Program-made: the position numbers and the translations under genes
Notes under the pieces: generated by a model
Told to the model about the DNA's origin: nothing
Database searches by the model: none
Seen by the model: only the letters and a program-made list of their open reading frames with translations
Shown here: positions 16,080-23,993 of the stretch, one piece after another
Layout: every line of letters starts with the position of its first letter
Numbering within the stretch: position 1 is the stretch's first letter
Assembly (NCBI RefSeq): GCF_001293775.1
Contig: NZ_LGLN01000013.1
Location: 41,460-76,610, forward strand
Source of the DNA: Pseudomonas syringae pv. cilantro
Lineage (GTDB): Bacteria; Pseudomonadota; Gammaproteobacteria; Pseudomonadales; Pseudomonadaceae
DNA length: 35,151 bases
Reading direction: 5' to 3'

Positions 16080-16152
16080 TCTTTTTGGAAGCCACCCTCA
16101 GCTACTGAAAATCGAGAGGGCCTTGCTAGATCAAGGGCTTCGGCCCGTTTTT
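16080..16152 (+). ncRNA. C4-antisense-like phage regulatory RNA
   Basis: The stretch ends in a UUCG-loop hairpin GGGCTTCGGCCC (16135-16146) followed by GTTTTT. GCCACCCTCAG (16091-16101) is perfectly complementary to CTGAGGGTGGC (16216-16226), which covers the Shine-Dalgarno of the small ORF at 16230. CCCGTT (16144-16149) is complementary to AACGGG (16203-16208) just before it. CCCTC (16095-16099) can also pair locally with GAGGG (16116-16120), presenting the antisense region in a stem. Two antisense blocks upstream of a repressed ORF is the arrangement of the C4 RNA of phages P1 and P7. The 5' end is a guess. Confidence 0.5.
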
Positions 16153-16229
16153 CGTCTTGTGACTTTCGTTTTGATCCACTCTCTTTCATGGCGAAGTGGG
16201 AGAACGGGTGGAGAACTGAGGGTGGCAAA

Positions 16230-16289
16230 ATGGGCAAGCTGACTATAGATGCGACTGTACAAACAATTGGGCAGCACGCAGCTGCCTAA
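16230..16289 (+). pseudogene. truncated phage small ORF downstream of the C4-like RNA
   Basis: This 19-codon frame begins MGKLTIDATVQTIGQHAAA and then stops. The Shine-Dalgarno GAGGGTGG lies directly before ATG and is the predicted antisense target. The start resembles the N-terminus of short phage or satellite proteins of the Ash type that often follow C4-like leaders, but the rest of such a protein is missing; the next gene's 3' end begins four bases later. I read it as a remnant of a phage or satellite. The family link is from memory and weak. Confidence 0.35.
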
Positions 16290-16293
16290 TTTA

Positions 16294-17415
16294 TCAATTG
16301 CTGGGAACGCTCGCGATATCAGTAGCTGCCACGTAATCAAAACTCGGAAATCGCTGCTTTAAACGCTCAATCGTCCACCGCCACTTCGGCGTAGTCGGAC
16401 GGCAAACTGTATTCTGATTCCCGAACATCCCAATTTCACGCACCGCCTGGTTCACCGGCACGCTTTGCAGCCAATGGATGGGAACAAAATAGTCACAGCG
16501 CTCCGGATCGTCAGCAAGCTCTGCATGATAGCTGGCACGCGTCGCGACCTCTAGCACCGGCCGCTCCTCGCCGTTCTGCATCACTGTGAACTCGTTAGCA
16601 GGCTTGGATGTTCCAATAACACGCCCGACGCCAACATAGCCCTGCTGCGGAATGTTAACCCAAACCCTATCTCCCGGAGACAAGAGCTGCAGGGTCTTGC
16701 TGTACCACGCGCCTCCACCGCCGGAAATGAAACCGAACTCCCTAGCATCGTCCCATGAGCGCGAGACGGAGTCTCCGAACGAACAGTAGAACTCGCCATT
16801 CCAAGGCTCGCTATGCCCTTCGCTCGTCGACACGGCGCTCACTTGAGTCTGAACAGGATCGAGTAACCAGGATCGACTCAATAGCTGTTGGTCGCCTGAT
16901 TGGAAAATTTGAAAGCAGAGCACGTTTATCGGAATATCTCGCTTGCTGAGGTACTCAACGATTCGCTCACTGCTGGAATCCAACTCGGTGGCAACGATGA
17001 TCAATTGGTGGCTTTTATTCAAATCAGCGTCGTCTAGCACACGACCAAAGCGCTCTAGAAAACCTGCATACAAGGTGCTTCCCGGCTGGAAACGTTGGTA
17101 AATCGCTGCGATTTCGTTCTCCTTTAGATTTTCCACCCAAACAGCGTAATCGAGAGTCTGAGCAACGACTTCACGAGGTGTGCGCTCTCGTTTGAGCTCA
17201 ATCAACACCAGACTTCCATCAGGAGCAATAGCCAGCAAATCGATGCGACCGCCCATGCCGGTGTTTTCCTGCCTGCCTATTAGCATCCACTCATCCGAGA
17301 GGATGCTTGGGGAACGGATGATCATCTCTTCCAACAGTTGCTCGCTGGCCAACCGACTTTGGTGCAGTTTGTTCGGTGCAAGGCCGACGGTCCAGACATC
17401 CGTTTTGATAGGCAA
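16294..17415 (-). CDS. NucS/DUF91-like PD-(D/E)XK endonuclease with C-terminal extra domain
   Basis: The 373-residue product carries a clear nuclease core: GGRIDLLAIAPDGSLVLIEL, then KRERTPREVVAQTLDYA. This gives Asp59, Glu73, Lys75 and Gln86 in the PD-(D/E)XK order, as in NucS/EndoMS and RecB-like restriction enzymes. Residues 205-373 form a second region with GDRVWVNIPQQGYVGVGRVI, which looks like a small beta-rich nucleic-acid- or base-binding module. It starts with TTG at 17415; AAAGGA lies at good spacing upstream, and the next Met is residue 31. It is encoded divergently from the DarT/DarG operon. Such proteins are common in defence islands. The target is unknown. Confidence 0.75.
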   Translation of the reverse strand: MPIKTDVWTVGLAPNKLHQSRLASEQLLEEMIIRSPSILSDEWMLIGRQENTGMGGRIDLLAIAPDGSLVLIELKRERTPREVVAQTLDYAVWVENLKENEIAAIYQRFQPGSTLYAGFLERFGRVLDDADLNKSHQLIIVATELDSSSERIVEYLSKRDIPINVLCFQIFQSGDQQLLSRSWLLDPVQTQVSAVSTSEGHSEPWNGEFYCSFGDSVSRSWDDAREFGFISGGGGAWYSKTLQLLSPGDRVWVNIPQQGYVGVGRVIGTSKPANEFTVMQNGEERPVLEVATRASYHAELADDPERCDYFVPIHWLQSVPVNQAVREIGMFGNQNTVCRPTTPKWRWTIERLKQRFPSFDYVAATDIASVPSN

Positions 17416-17805
17416 GTTGTGAGTCCTTTGGGATTTTTATCAACGAAGTTGAAAACATGATGATAGCTGCCTTGGTGATTATTCAAGGCGGCCCTGGTGA
17501 CGCCGGTATTATCTCGCTTGACAAGCTGGGTTTGGGAAGGTCTACGTTTAGGCCAAGCGCTGGCGAATCATGAGGCGGGCGCTACATCACACTTGTTGCG
17601 ATTGCTTGCACTGGATCGTGATTACTTTGACGAAGGGTGAAACGTGCATTTTCTGGCAAACAGGCGAATCTCATACGCATTTGCGGACTCGGATAATGGC
17701 ACAACACAACCATAGGAAGTACTGTACTAATCCCTACTGAATGAAGGTTGCCGTTAGCTAACTCGAAAAAATGCTCAGATAGGTGCATAGGTCAAGGAGA
17801 CCAAC
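17416..17805. other. divergent intergenic region between nuclease and DarT-like operon
   Basis: I see no gene here. A 68-codon minus-strand frame (17582-17788) has no ribosome site and no recognisable features. For the nuclease, a weak promoter is possible on the minus strand: TTGAAT (17481-17486) and TATCAT (17460-17465), spacer 15. For the DarT-like operon there is GATAAT at 17692-17697 and an odd palindrome AGTAC-T-GTACT at 17718-17728 that could bind a regulator. All are low-confidence. Confidence 0.3.
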
Positions 17806-18387
17806 ATGCCGGACATCAGAAACATCAAGGAACAAAAGCTTCTCTACCACCTCACCTCGCTTGAAAACCTCGATGGCATTTTTCAGGAAGGCTTGAAACC
17901 TCGCTCCGATCTCACCGTTTTCACAGACGTAGCAGACAGTGAAATTCTGAAAAAGCGCCAAGCCCTCGAGCTTAACCGCTATGTGCCCTTTCATTGGTTT
18001 GCTGCCAATCCTTTTGATGGAAGCGTGCAGATCAACAGCCCGAAATCAAAATTTGTGCTGATATCGGTGTACAGATCGTTTGCAAAACAAAACGGTTGGA
18101 AGGTCATTCCTCGCCATCCATTGGCAAGCGATGAAATTCAGTTGCTTGACTACGACAAAGGCTTCGAAGCCATAAGGTGGGAGGTCATGAGTACTCGGGA
18201 CTATCAAGACTCGGACTGCAAAAGCATCTGCATGGCAGAATGCCTCGCGCCTGGTCTCGTCGCACCGAAAGACTTTTGTATGCTTTTTGTCCCAAATTCT
18301 GAGGTCGAGAGCCTCTGCACAGAAAAAATGCGCGAGGCGGGTGTTAAGGTACGTATCACCGTGAATCCGGGAATGTTTATTAAATGA
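17806..18387 (+). CDS. DarT-like ADP-ribosyltransferase, first of two
   Basis: The 193-residue product has the order of motifs of the DarT family (DNA ADP-ribosyltransferases). LYHLTSLENLDGIFQEGL (residues 13-30) is the NAD-binding start with His15. KKRQALELNRYVPFHWF (residues 49-65) has Arg51 and the conserved YVPF. MAECLAPGLVAP (residues 143-154) has the catalytic-type Glu145. It ends in VNPGMF, like the KPGMYY end of DarT. It is shorter than usual in the middle and differs strongly from the next gene. Its stop overlaps the next start by ATGA. A Shine-Dalgarno (AAGGAG) precedes ATG. It could modify a different base, or be an accessory of the DarT/DarG pair. Confidence 0.72.
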   Translation: MPDIRNIKEQKLLYHLTSLENLDGIFQEGLKPRSDLTVFTDVADSEILKKRQALELNRYVPFHWFAANPFDGSVQINSPKSKFVLISVYRSFAKQNGWKVIPRHPLASDEIQLLDYDKGFEAIRWEVMSTRDYQDSDCKSICMAECLAPGLVAPKDFCMLFVPNSEVESLCTEKMREAGVKVRITVNPGMFIK

Positions 18388-19028
18388 TTTATAGCAGCCT
18401 GAATCCAAAAAAGGCTTTGATTTGGCGGATCGTCCACCGCGATAACCTGCCTTGGATTCTGGACAACGGCCTGCATTGCGCCAGCTCCGACGTGCAAGCG
18501 CCGCAGTACGTGAATATCGGTAACGTTGACCTGATCGACAAACGTCGCAATCGCAGTGTTCCAATTGCCCCAGCGGGCGTACTGTCCGACTACGTGCCCT
18601 TCTACTTCACACCTTTCTCTGTGATGATGAAAAACATCCACTCCGGGTGGAGCGTTCAGCAGCGTAGCAATGACGAGATAGTGATTCTGGTCTCAAGCCT
18701 CCTGCACATCGAGCAGCTTGGTCTGGCTTTCGTCTTCACTAACGCACACGCCTACCCTGATTGGACCGACTACTACAGCGAGCTGGTGAATCTCGACCAG
18801 GTCGATTGGCCTATAATCCAGAGACGAGACTTCAAGCGTGACCCTGATGATCCTCGTAAGATGGAACGTTATCAGGCCGAAGCGCTGATTCACCAATACC
18901 TACCGATTACAGGACTCCTTGGCATCATGTGCTACGACGATGCAATGAAAGAACGCATAGAGCAGGACGTCGCCGCTAGAGGCCTGACACTACCTGTGCA
19001 TGCACGTCCGGGATGGTATTTCCAATGA
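18384..19028 (+). CDS. darT: DarT-type DNA ADP-ribosyltransferase toxin
   Basis: DarT attaches ADP-ribose from NAD to bases in single-stranded DNA and blocks replication; it serves as a toxin and in phage defence. The 214-residue product shows [17 protein letters not shown] (residues 16-32, with His18), [10 protein letters not shown] (residues 51-60, with the Arg of the active site), [16 protein letters not shown] (residues 70-85), and RYQAEALIH (residues 162-170) with Glu166 as the expected catalytic residue. It ends RPGWYF. The start overlaps the upstream DarT-like stop and its own stop overlaps the darG start, both by ATGA. Thymidine or guanosine specificity cannot be told from sequence alone. 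Confidence 0.86.
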   Translation: MIYSSLNPKKALIWRIVHRDNLPWILDNGLHCASSDVQAPQYVNIGNVDLIDKRRNRSVPIAPAGVLSDYVPFYFTPFSVMMKNIHSGWSVQQRSNDEIVILVSSLLHIEQLGLAFVFTNAHAYPDWTDYYSELVNLDQVDWPIIQRRDFKRDPDDPRKMERYQAEALIHQYLPITGLLGIMCYDDAMKERIEQDVAARGLTLPVHARPGWYFQ

Positions 19029-20113
19029 TCAGATTCACCCAAGGCAACCTGCTGGAAGCGAATACCGAAGCTCTCGTCAATACGGTGAACACTGTAGGCG
19101 TGATGGGAAAAGGCATTGCGCTGATGTTCAAAGAGCGTTTTGCTGAAAACTATCGTCTCTATTCAGCGGCTTGCAAGGCTGGTGAGGTAGAGACCGGCAA
19201 GGTTCACGTAACGTCCGTCAGCGAGCTGGACGGGCCCCGCTGGATAGTGAATTTCCCCACCAAGCGTCACTGGCGTTCCCCCTCGCAGATGGCATGGATC
19301 ACAGAAGGCTTACGGGACCTGCGCCGCTTTTTGATCGACAACCATGTGAAATCCGTAGCGGTTCCACCTCTCGGTGCGGGTAATGGTGGTTTGAAATGGG
19401 TGGAGGTCCGTAAGCAGATTGTTGATGTCTTGAGCGATCTGGATGTCGATGTACTTGTCTTTGAACCCACCGATCAATATCTGAATGTCGCAAAGCGCAG
19501 CGGTGTCGAGAAACTGACGCCTGCACGCGCACTCATTGCCGAACTCGTTCGGCGCTACTGGGTTTTGGGCATGGAATGCAGCCTGCTTGAGATTCAGAAG
19601 CTCGCCTGGTTTCTGGAGCGTTCGATAGAACAGCTGCCAGGCCCCAAGAATCCTCTGGATCTTAAGTTTGTAGCCCATAAATATGGGCCATACGCCAATC
19701 GACTTGAGCATCTGCTCAATAATCTCGATGGCAGCTATCTGCATTGCGATAAGCGCATCAGCGACGCAGGTGTCAACGATGTGATCTGGTTTGACGAGGG
19801 GCGTAAGGCCTTTCTGCAAACCTATCTCAAAACAGAGGCCAAGGAGTATTCTCAAGCTCTGGAACACACCGCCGAGCTGATTGACGGTTTTGAGTCGCCC
19901 TTCGGCATGGAACTGCTGGCGACGGTTGATTGGTTACTGAGTCAGTCGGGTGTTTCTCCAACGGTTCCGGCGGTGCGTGAAGCATTGAAACATTGGGATG
20001 GAGGCGCAGGTGCGTCGGCTCGGAAAAGCAGGCTGTTCGATGAGAAAGCCATCGACATTGCGCTAAAGCGGTTGACTACTAGCAGTTTCAGGCCAGAGGT
20101 GACCGCCTATTAG
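19025..20113 (+). CDS. darG: DarG macrodomain antitoxin
   Basis: DarG removes ADP-ribose from DNA and also binds DarT. The 362-residue protein has an N-terminal macrodomain (residues 1-150): [20 protein letters not shown], then [13 protein letters not shown], with NFPTKRHWR placing a Lys at residue 80, the position known to be essential in Thermus DarG, and [10 protein letters not shown] at residues 114-123. Residues 165-362 form a helical C-terminal domain, as in the long DarG of M. tuberculosis, thought to hold DarT. I use ATG 19025, which overlaps the darT stop; an upstream ATG in frame at 19013 lies deeper in darT. One antitoxin serves two toxin-like genes here. Confidence 0.9.
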   Translation: MIRFTQGNLLEANTEALVNTVNTVGVMGKGIALMFKERFAENYRLYSAACKAGEVETGKVHVTSVSELDGPRWIVNFPTKRHWRSPSQMAWITEGLRDLRRFLIDNHVKSVAVPPLGAGNGGLKWVEVRKQIVDVLSDLDVDVLVFEPTDQYLNVAKRSGVEKLTPARALIAELVRRYWVLGMECSLLEIQKLAWFLERSIEQLPGPKNPLDLKFVAHKYGPYANRLEHLLNNLDGSYLHCDKRISDAGVNDVIWFDEGRKAFLQTYLKTEAKEYSQALEHTAELIDGFESPFGMELLATVDWLLSQSGVSPTVPAVREALKHWDGGAGASARKSRLFDEKAIDIALKRLTTSSFRPEVTAY

Positions 20114-20172
20114 GGGGCTCAGTACCAAATCGGCGATCCACAGACCTCTCATTCCTGACACCGGGGACACCT

Positions 20173-21216
20173 CTAAACCCGATACGACTCCGCATGCACC
20201 AGCTTCCTCGACTTGCGCCAGTACGAGCGCACGGCCTTGGCCAGTGTTGGCGAGATCGTGAACAGCGCGATGTTGATGGAGGATACCCACCAGCCCGGTC
20301 GCAGGTAGTTCAGCACGTACTGATTAAGCAAGATGCGCGTGATCCTGAGTGTGTAGGCTCCGGCTCCGAGATGCCGCAGTCGGTCTATATCTGCGGCGCT
20401 GTAGAGCGTTTTCAGCACGTAATTGTTTGCCACGAAACGTTCGGGGAAATCGACACCGGCGGCGCCGTGGTCCAGTACCCTGAAGTTGCACCTCAGAACC
20501 TCGTCCCACAATTTCAGATTGCTCAGCCCCACCTGGCACGGTCTCGTCAGTTTGGCGTCTATGCCACGCCTGCGCATGGCGCCGAGCATGATCGCCTGTT
20601 CGCTGACCACGCGGGCGGACGTGTAGCCGACGAAGTTTCCGAAGGGGTTACGTGAAGGTTTCTGGTTGAAGAGGTCTGTCCTTTCGAACAGCGGCTGCTC
20701 CCACATGAAAAGCATGGCGTCGCGGCTGCCGAACTGAACCAGATCGGAGATGTGGAACAGCAGTGGGAAGCGCGCCGGGTCGCGGATGTAGAGCGTTGTT
20801 GCGGTGATGGGAGTATCGAACAGGCGCAGCTCGGCTGACTCGGTCTCGTCGTACTGCCCAGCAACGGCGAGGGCCGCGCTGGTCAGGTTGTGATCGGCGC
20901 GCATCTTCATGACGTAGGGCCTTGCCGCTGCCTGAATCCCGCGCAACGTTGATCGCAGCATGCGGTTGGTGTTGATCTGGTTGTCGGCATCATCGGTGAA
21001 AGAACCGGGGTCATCTGACACGACAATCTGATCGACTTCAATGGCCGAAATATCTTCACTGCGCCATGTCGACACGATTATTTCCGCCTGCGGCAGGTGC
21101 GCTCTGATCGATGCGATGCAGGCGAAGATATTCCGCTCGGGGCTCAGGTTGCGGTAGAGCGGACCTTGAATAACTACGCTGATTTTTCTGGAATCAACGG
21201 CCGAAAGATGATGCAT
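20173..21216 (-). CDS. WavE-family LPS/glycan synthesis protein
   Basis: The 347-residue product starts with ISVVIQGPLYRN (about residues 11-22), the characteristic opening of WavE-type LPS synthesis proteins. It has a GT-A-like nucleotide-binding half with VVSDDPGSF (about residues 64-72), NRMLRSTLRGI and YVMKMRADHNL (the RxD of sugar-transfer enzymes). It probably transfers a sugar or other group to a surface glycan at the inner membrane or cytosol. I prefer ATG 21216, which has AAGG upstream, over a TTG at 21255. It is the last gene of the glycan operon, converging on darG. The C-terminal third is hydrophobic and basic. Confidence 0.72.
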   Translation of the reverse strand: MHHLSAVDSRKISVVIQGPLYRNLSPERNIFACIASIRAHLPQAEIIVSTWRSEDISAIEVDQIVVSDDPGSFTDDADNQINTNRMLRSTLRGIQAAARPYVMKMRADHNLTSAALAVAGQYDETESAELRLFDTPITATTLYIRDPARFPLLFHISDLVQFGSRDAMLFMWEQPLFERTDLFNQKPSRNPFGNFVGYTSARVVSEQAIMLGAMRRRGIDAKLTRPCQVGLSNLKLWDEVLRCNFRVLDHGAAGVDFPERFVANNYVLKTLYSAADIDRLRHLGAGAYTLRITRILLNQYVLNYLRPGWWVSSINIALFTISPTLAKAVRSYWRKSRKLVHAESYRV

Positions 21217-21291
21217 GCTTTTCAACCTTGTAATCGGAGAGAACAACGGCCACAAAACGTCGCGGCCTGTTCGGTGCTGGTGTAAAGAGCG

Positions 21292-21897
21292 TCAGGCGGT
21301 GATCGAAGCCCGTCGGAGCAGCCGTCGTAAACGGTGCCGCACCCGCCTTGATAGCCCGTACAGCAGTGGCAGGCTGATCAGTACTTTCTCGATACGGGTG
21401 ATCGTGAATAACCTGCCGACGCGAGCAGATCGAATCGAGGCCGAGGCACTCGACGGCAAATTGTTGAACGACGCATTGAACGCTCGCGAACAGACGCCGA
21501 GATACATCGAAGGCACGAGGATCACCAGGTTGCGGTTCCGTAACGCCGGGGCCAGGTAGTTATAACGGGCGATTTTCTGGATGAAGTCCATGCAGGTGGG
21601 CAAGTCATGCTGCCCGAAATCAATCATCACCCAGTCGCTGTCGACTTTATCCATCAGCAACGCAATCCGGTTGGCGACGATGCCGCTGATACCGTTCTCG
21701 TGCAGAAAGTCATCCAGACTAAATTCAGTGCTGCCTACAGTCCGATCATCGGTAGAAGGTTCGCGAAGGTTGTGGCGCTCATCGATGACCAGGACAGGGA
21801 CGGTTTTTCCTTGCTCGTGCCGGATGCGGGAAAGCTGCCCTGCAAGCGCCTTACCTGAAGGGCCAGGGCTCAAATGCGAAACGACGAATATCTTCAC
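21292..21897 (-). CDS. unknown protein of the glycan operon
   Basis: I do not recognise this 201-residue protein. It starts KIFVVSHLSPGPSGKALAGQ (residues 2-21), a Rossmann-like opening similar to the N-terminus of glycosyltransferases of the GT4 kind, then has ERHNLREPS, a MIDFGQHDLP segment, and a basic helical C-terminus (SRRVRHRLRRLLRR). GTG at 21897 is chosen because it overlaps the upstream stop as GTGA and has AGGTG before it; an ATG at 21960 lies well inside the previous gene. Its place between two glycosyltransferase-like genes suggests it acts on the same polymer. Confidence 0.6.
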   Translation of the reverse strand: MKIFVVSHLSPGPSGKALAGQLSRIRHEQGKTVPVLVIDERHNLREPSTDDRTVGSTEFSLDDFLHENGISGIVANRIALLMDKVDSDWVMIDFGQHDLPTCMDFIQKIARYNYLAPALRNRNLVILVPSMYLGVCSRAFNASFNNLPSSASASIRSARVGRLFTITRIEKVLISLPLLYGLSRRVRHRLRRLLRRASITA

Positions 21898-23669
21898 TTT
21901 GGGCACCTGGCGTAATACTTGAACGGCGTGGAGTTGTAGATGGCTTTTACTGCGGCCCACAGGCTCTCGAAATAGAAGATCTTTCCGTTGTTCCGGTAAG
22001 CGCGAACCGCTGAAATCACAATCCCGGGAAGCGACAACAGGTGATGATGGAAATACTCATCATGGCTGCCGACAAACCATGTACGTGAACTGCGTTGCCG
22101 CAGCATATTGCGTATTTCGACACTTTGAGTGATGAGCGTTTGTTTGGCTTGTACAGGATCAGTGAGGAAGCCATGAATCAGGAACTCCTGCCGGGTTTCC
22201 GTTAGCTGGTCAAAGAGCATCAGCCTCTCGAAATCGGCAATAAACTCCCTGACTGAACCGATATCATTTTTGAATGTGGACTGTTGCGCTACGTGATCAA
22301 TCAACTCAATCCAGGCTCTCACGTCGATGCAATCAAGACCGGTCGGGATTTTCACCGCAGTCGTGTTGGCCAGGTACTTGTCGCCGAATCGCTGTAAGCG
22401 CTTCAGAGCATCTTGCGCAGAGACATTGATCAGGGGCTTCTTTTCGAGCAGGGAGATGTAACTGGGCCCGGAAAATTCAAGGCCTCCGTTGGCGGACTCG
22501 ACCGCCGCCTTGCCGCCCAGCAGGGGCCGAGAGGTGACGGACTGCGTAATCCCGAAGGGATTGATGCGATTGGGAATACCGGCTCTGGAGGCCCGTAGCG
22601 CGTGCTCGATGTCTTCGTACTCGACCCAGTTGAGGGACTCATCCAGAGGGCAGGCATTCCAGACGTCCTTGCGACAGATATAGAGGCTGCCTGTCGGGTA
22701 ACTGGCGTCGTTGTTGTAACGCATCGGGCTGGCAAAACAGAAACCGGTGCGATCAACCTCCGGGAAAACGGATAGAGCAATGGCCTGCGCATTGCTGTTG
22801 GTGCGGTGCAGCCCGATCAGGCCGTGACCGATTTCACCCATGGCCATGCCGTAATCCGAGTAGCGGCGTGGGTGCATGCTGATTCGATTGTCGAAGAACA
22901 GGCTTTGCAGCGTCATCAACGGATAACGCGGCCCGAAGCGGCGCACGATCTCGCCGAAATGCCGGGGCAGAAAGACACGGTCATGCAGGATCACCAGGTT
23001 ACTGTAACGGGCCTCCTGCGCGAGGCGATTCTTCTTCTTGCAGATCTGTACAGGCGGCGCGGTGATGTCTTCTCCAACAATGCGTACCTGATTGAAATAG
23101 GCGAAGTTGCTACCGGGGGTACCGCACAGAAGTATTTCTTTGCGAGCGACGTCGATTTCCAGAATGCGTTTCACCACAGCATTCAAAACCGTGGCGTCAC
23201 CCGGCCCGACAGGGAGACAGAAGCTCCAGCTATCCAGGTCATCATCCGCCTCGGCGGCCAGCCTGGATCGCTTTTCATATGTCACGGAAGTGGCCGAACG
23301 CTCGACCGCTATAAGCGATCTGGTGAAGTAGTCGCGATCCAGATAACACGCGACGGGTGTGTCTTCGATAACCGTGATCTTCTCGCCAACGTTCAGAAAG
23401 TGCGCGGCGTCCCACAACAGCAGCGGCGCCAGCGGCGAATCACTCTGGACGCCATAAAAGCAATAGGCACCCTCCCCGTACATGCAGATGGGTCGTTGTG
23501 CCGCATGCAGTTTTTTAACCACCTTGTCGGGCTTGCGAACCGCGTGTTTGCGAAACGAGATCAGGCTCGAACATTCATGGGCCAGAGGCAGCTCGGCGGG
23601 AAGGTCGCGCAGGCTACTTGTCGATACATAGCCAAGCTGTGGGTGATGTTGTAGAAGGGTCGTTTTCAT
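21894..23669 (-). CDS. large glycosyltransferase with an N-terminal extra domain
   Basis: The 591-residue protein looks composite. Residues 1-140 include FLNVGEKITVIEDTPVACYL and DYFTRSLIAVERS, a fold of the Rossmann or methyltransferase kind. From about 148 on, SFCLPVGPGDATVLNAVVKR begins a GT2-like domain, with NLVILHDRVFLPRHF as the acceptor/metal segment and WVEYEDIEHALRASRAG as the ED motif. The last 180 residues are helical. It probably polymerises or decorates the glycan exported by the ABC transporter. Its ATG has no clear Shine-Dalgarno and follows the cupin stop by three bases, so coupling is likely. Donor sugar unknown. Confidence 0.7.
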   Translation of the reverse strand: MKTTLLQHHPQLGYVSTSSLRDLPAELPLAHECSSLISFRKHAVRKPDKVVKKLHAAQRPICMYGEGAYCFYGVQSDSPLAPLLLWDAAHFLNVGEKITVIEDTPVACYLDRDYFTRSLIAVERSATSVTYEKRSRLAAEADDDLDSWSFCLPVGPGDATVLNAVVKRILEIDVARKEILLCGTPGSNFAYFNQVRIVGEDITAPPVQICKKKNRLAQEARYSNLVILHDRVFLPRHFGEIVRRFGPRYPLMTLQSLFFDNRISMHPRRYSDYGMAMGEIGHGLIGLHRTNSNAQAIALSVFPEVDRTGFCFASPMRYNNDASYPTGSLYICRKDVWNACPLDESLNWVEYEDIEHALRASRAGIPNRINPFGITQSVTSRPLLGGKAAVESANGGLEFSGPSYISLLEKKPLINVSAQDALKRLQRFGDKYLANTTAVKIPTGLDCIDVRAWIELIDHVAQQSTFKNDIGSVREFIADFERLMLFDQLTETRQEFLIHGFLTDPVQAKQTLITQSVEIRNMLRQRSSRTWFVGSHDEYFHHHLLSLPGIVISAVRAYRNNGKIFYFESLWAAVKAIYNSTPFKYYARCPK

Positions 23670-23672
23670 GAG

Positions 23673-23993
23673 TCAGACGACGTATTTGTCAGCAAGCGCA
23701 CCCGGCACTTTCACGACAACTGTCGTCGCATCGGTGAGCGCTTCGAAAGCCGTGATATCACCAGGCTCCAGAACAATAATGTCGCCCGCCTGCCAGACCT
23801 GATCGCGCATGCTGACAGAGCCGGAGATCAGCACGGTTATCTCGGTAGCAACCTTGTGATAATGAGCGTCTTCCTTGTCTCCAGCTTTGTAACTTTTGAC
23901 GCCGACTTCACAGGAATCGGTGCTGAACACGGCAGGCTCGAAACTACCCACGAACCAGCCTTTGACCATGTCCGCCAGTTTTGCAGTTTTCAT
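23673..23993 (-). CDS. small cupin-fold protein
   Basis: The 106-residue product is a single cupin barrel: DAHYHKVATEITVLISGSV (about residues 42-60), with His and Glu metal-type residues, and AGDIIVLEPGDITAFEAL (about residues 69-86), the second cupin motif. It starts with an ATGA overlap on the upstream nucleotidyltransferase gene. In sugar clusters such cupins are often epimerases or isomerases, or simple regulators, but nothing here fixes the role. Confidence 0.75.
   Translation of the reverse strand: MKTAKLADMVKGWFVGSFEPAVFSTDSCEVGVKSYKAGDKEDAHYHKVATEITVLISGSVSMRDQVWQAGDIIVLEPGDITAFEALTDATTVVVKVPGALADKYVV

Noticed and set aside
16110..16150. tRNA-like 3' end near GGGCCTTGCTAGATCAAGGG
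   Set aside because: No cloverleaf can be built and no CCA end is present; the pairing is better explained by the C4-like RNA hairpins.
17582..17788. 68-codon minus-strand ORF between the nuclease and DarT-like genes
   Set aside because: There is no ribosome site, no recognisable family, and it overlaps the probable promoter region.
15853..20151. Inverted TGAGAGGTC / GACCTCTCA at the two ends of the accessory island
   Set aside because: Only nine bases, in inverted orientation and without a tRNA or integrase; too weak for an attachment-site pair.
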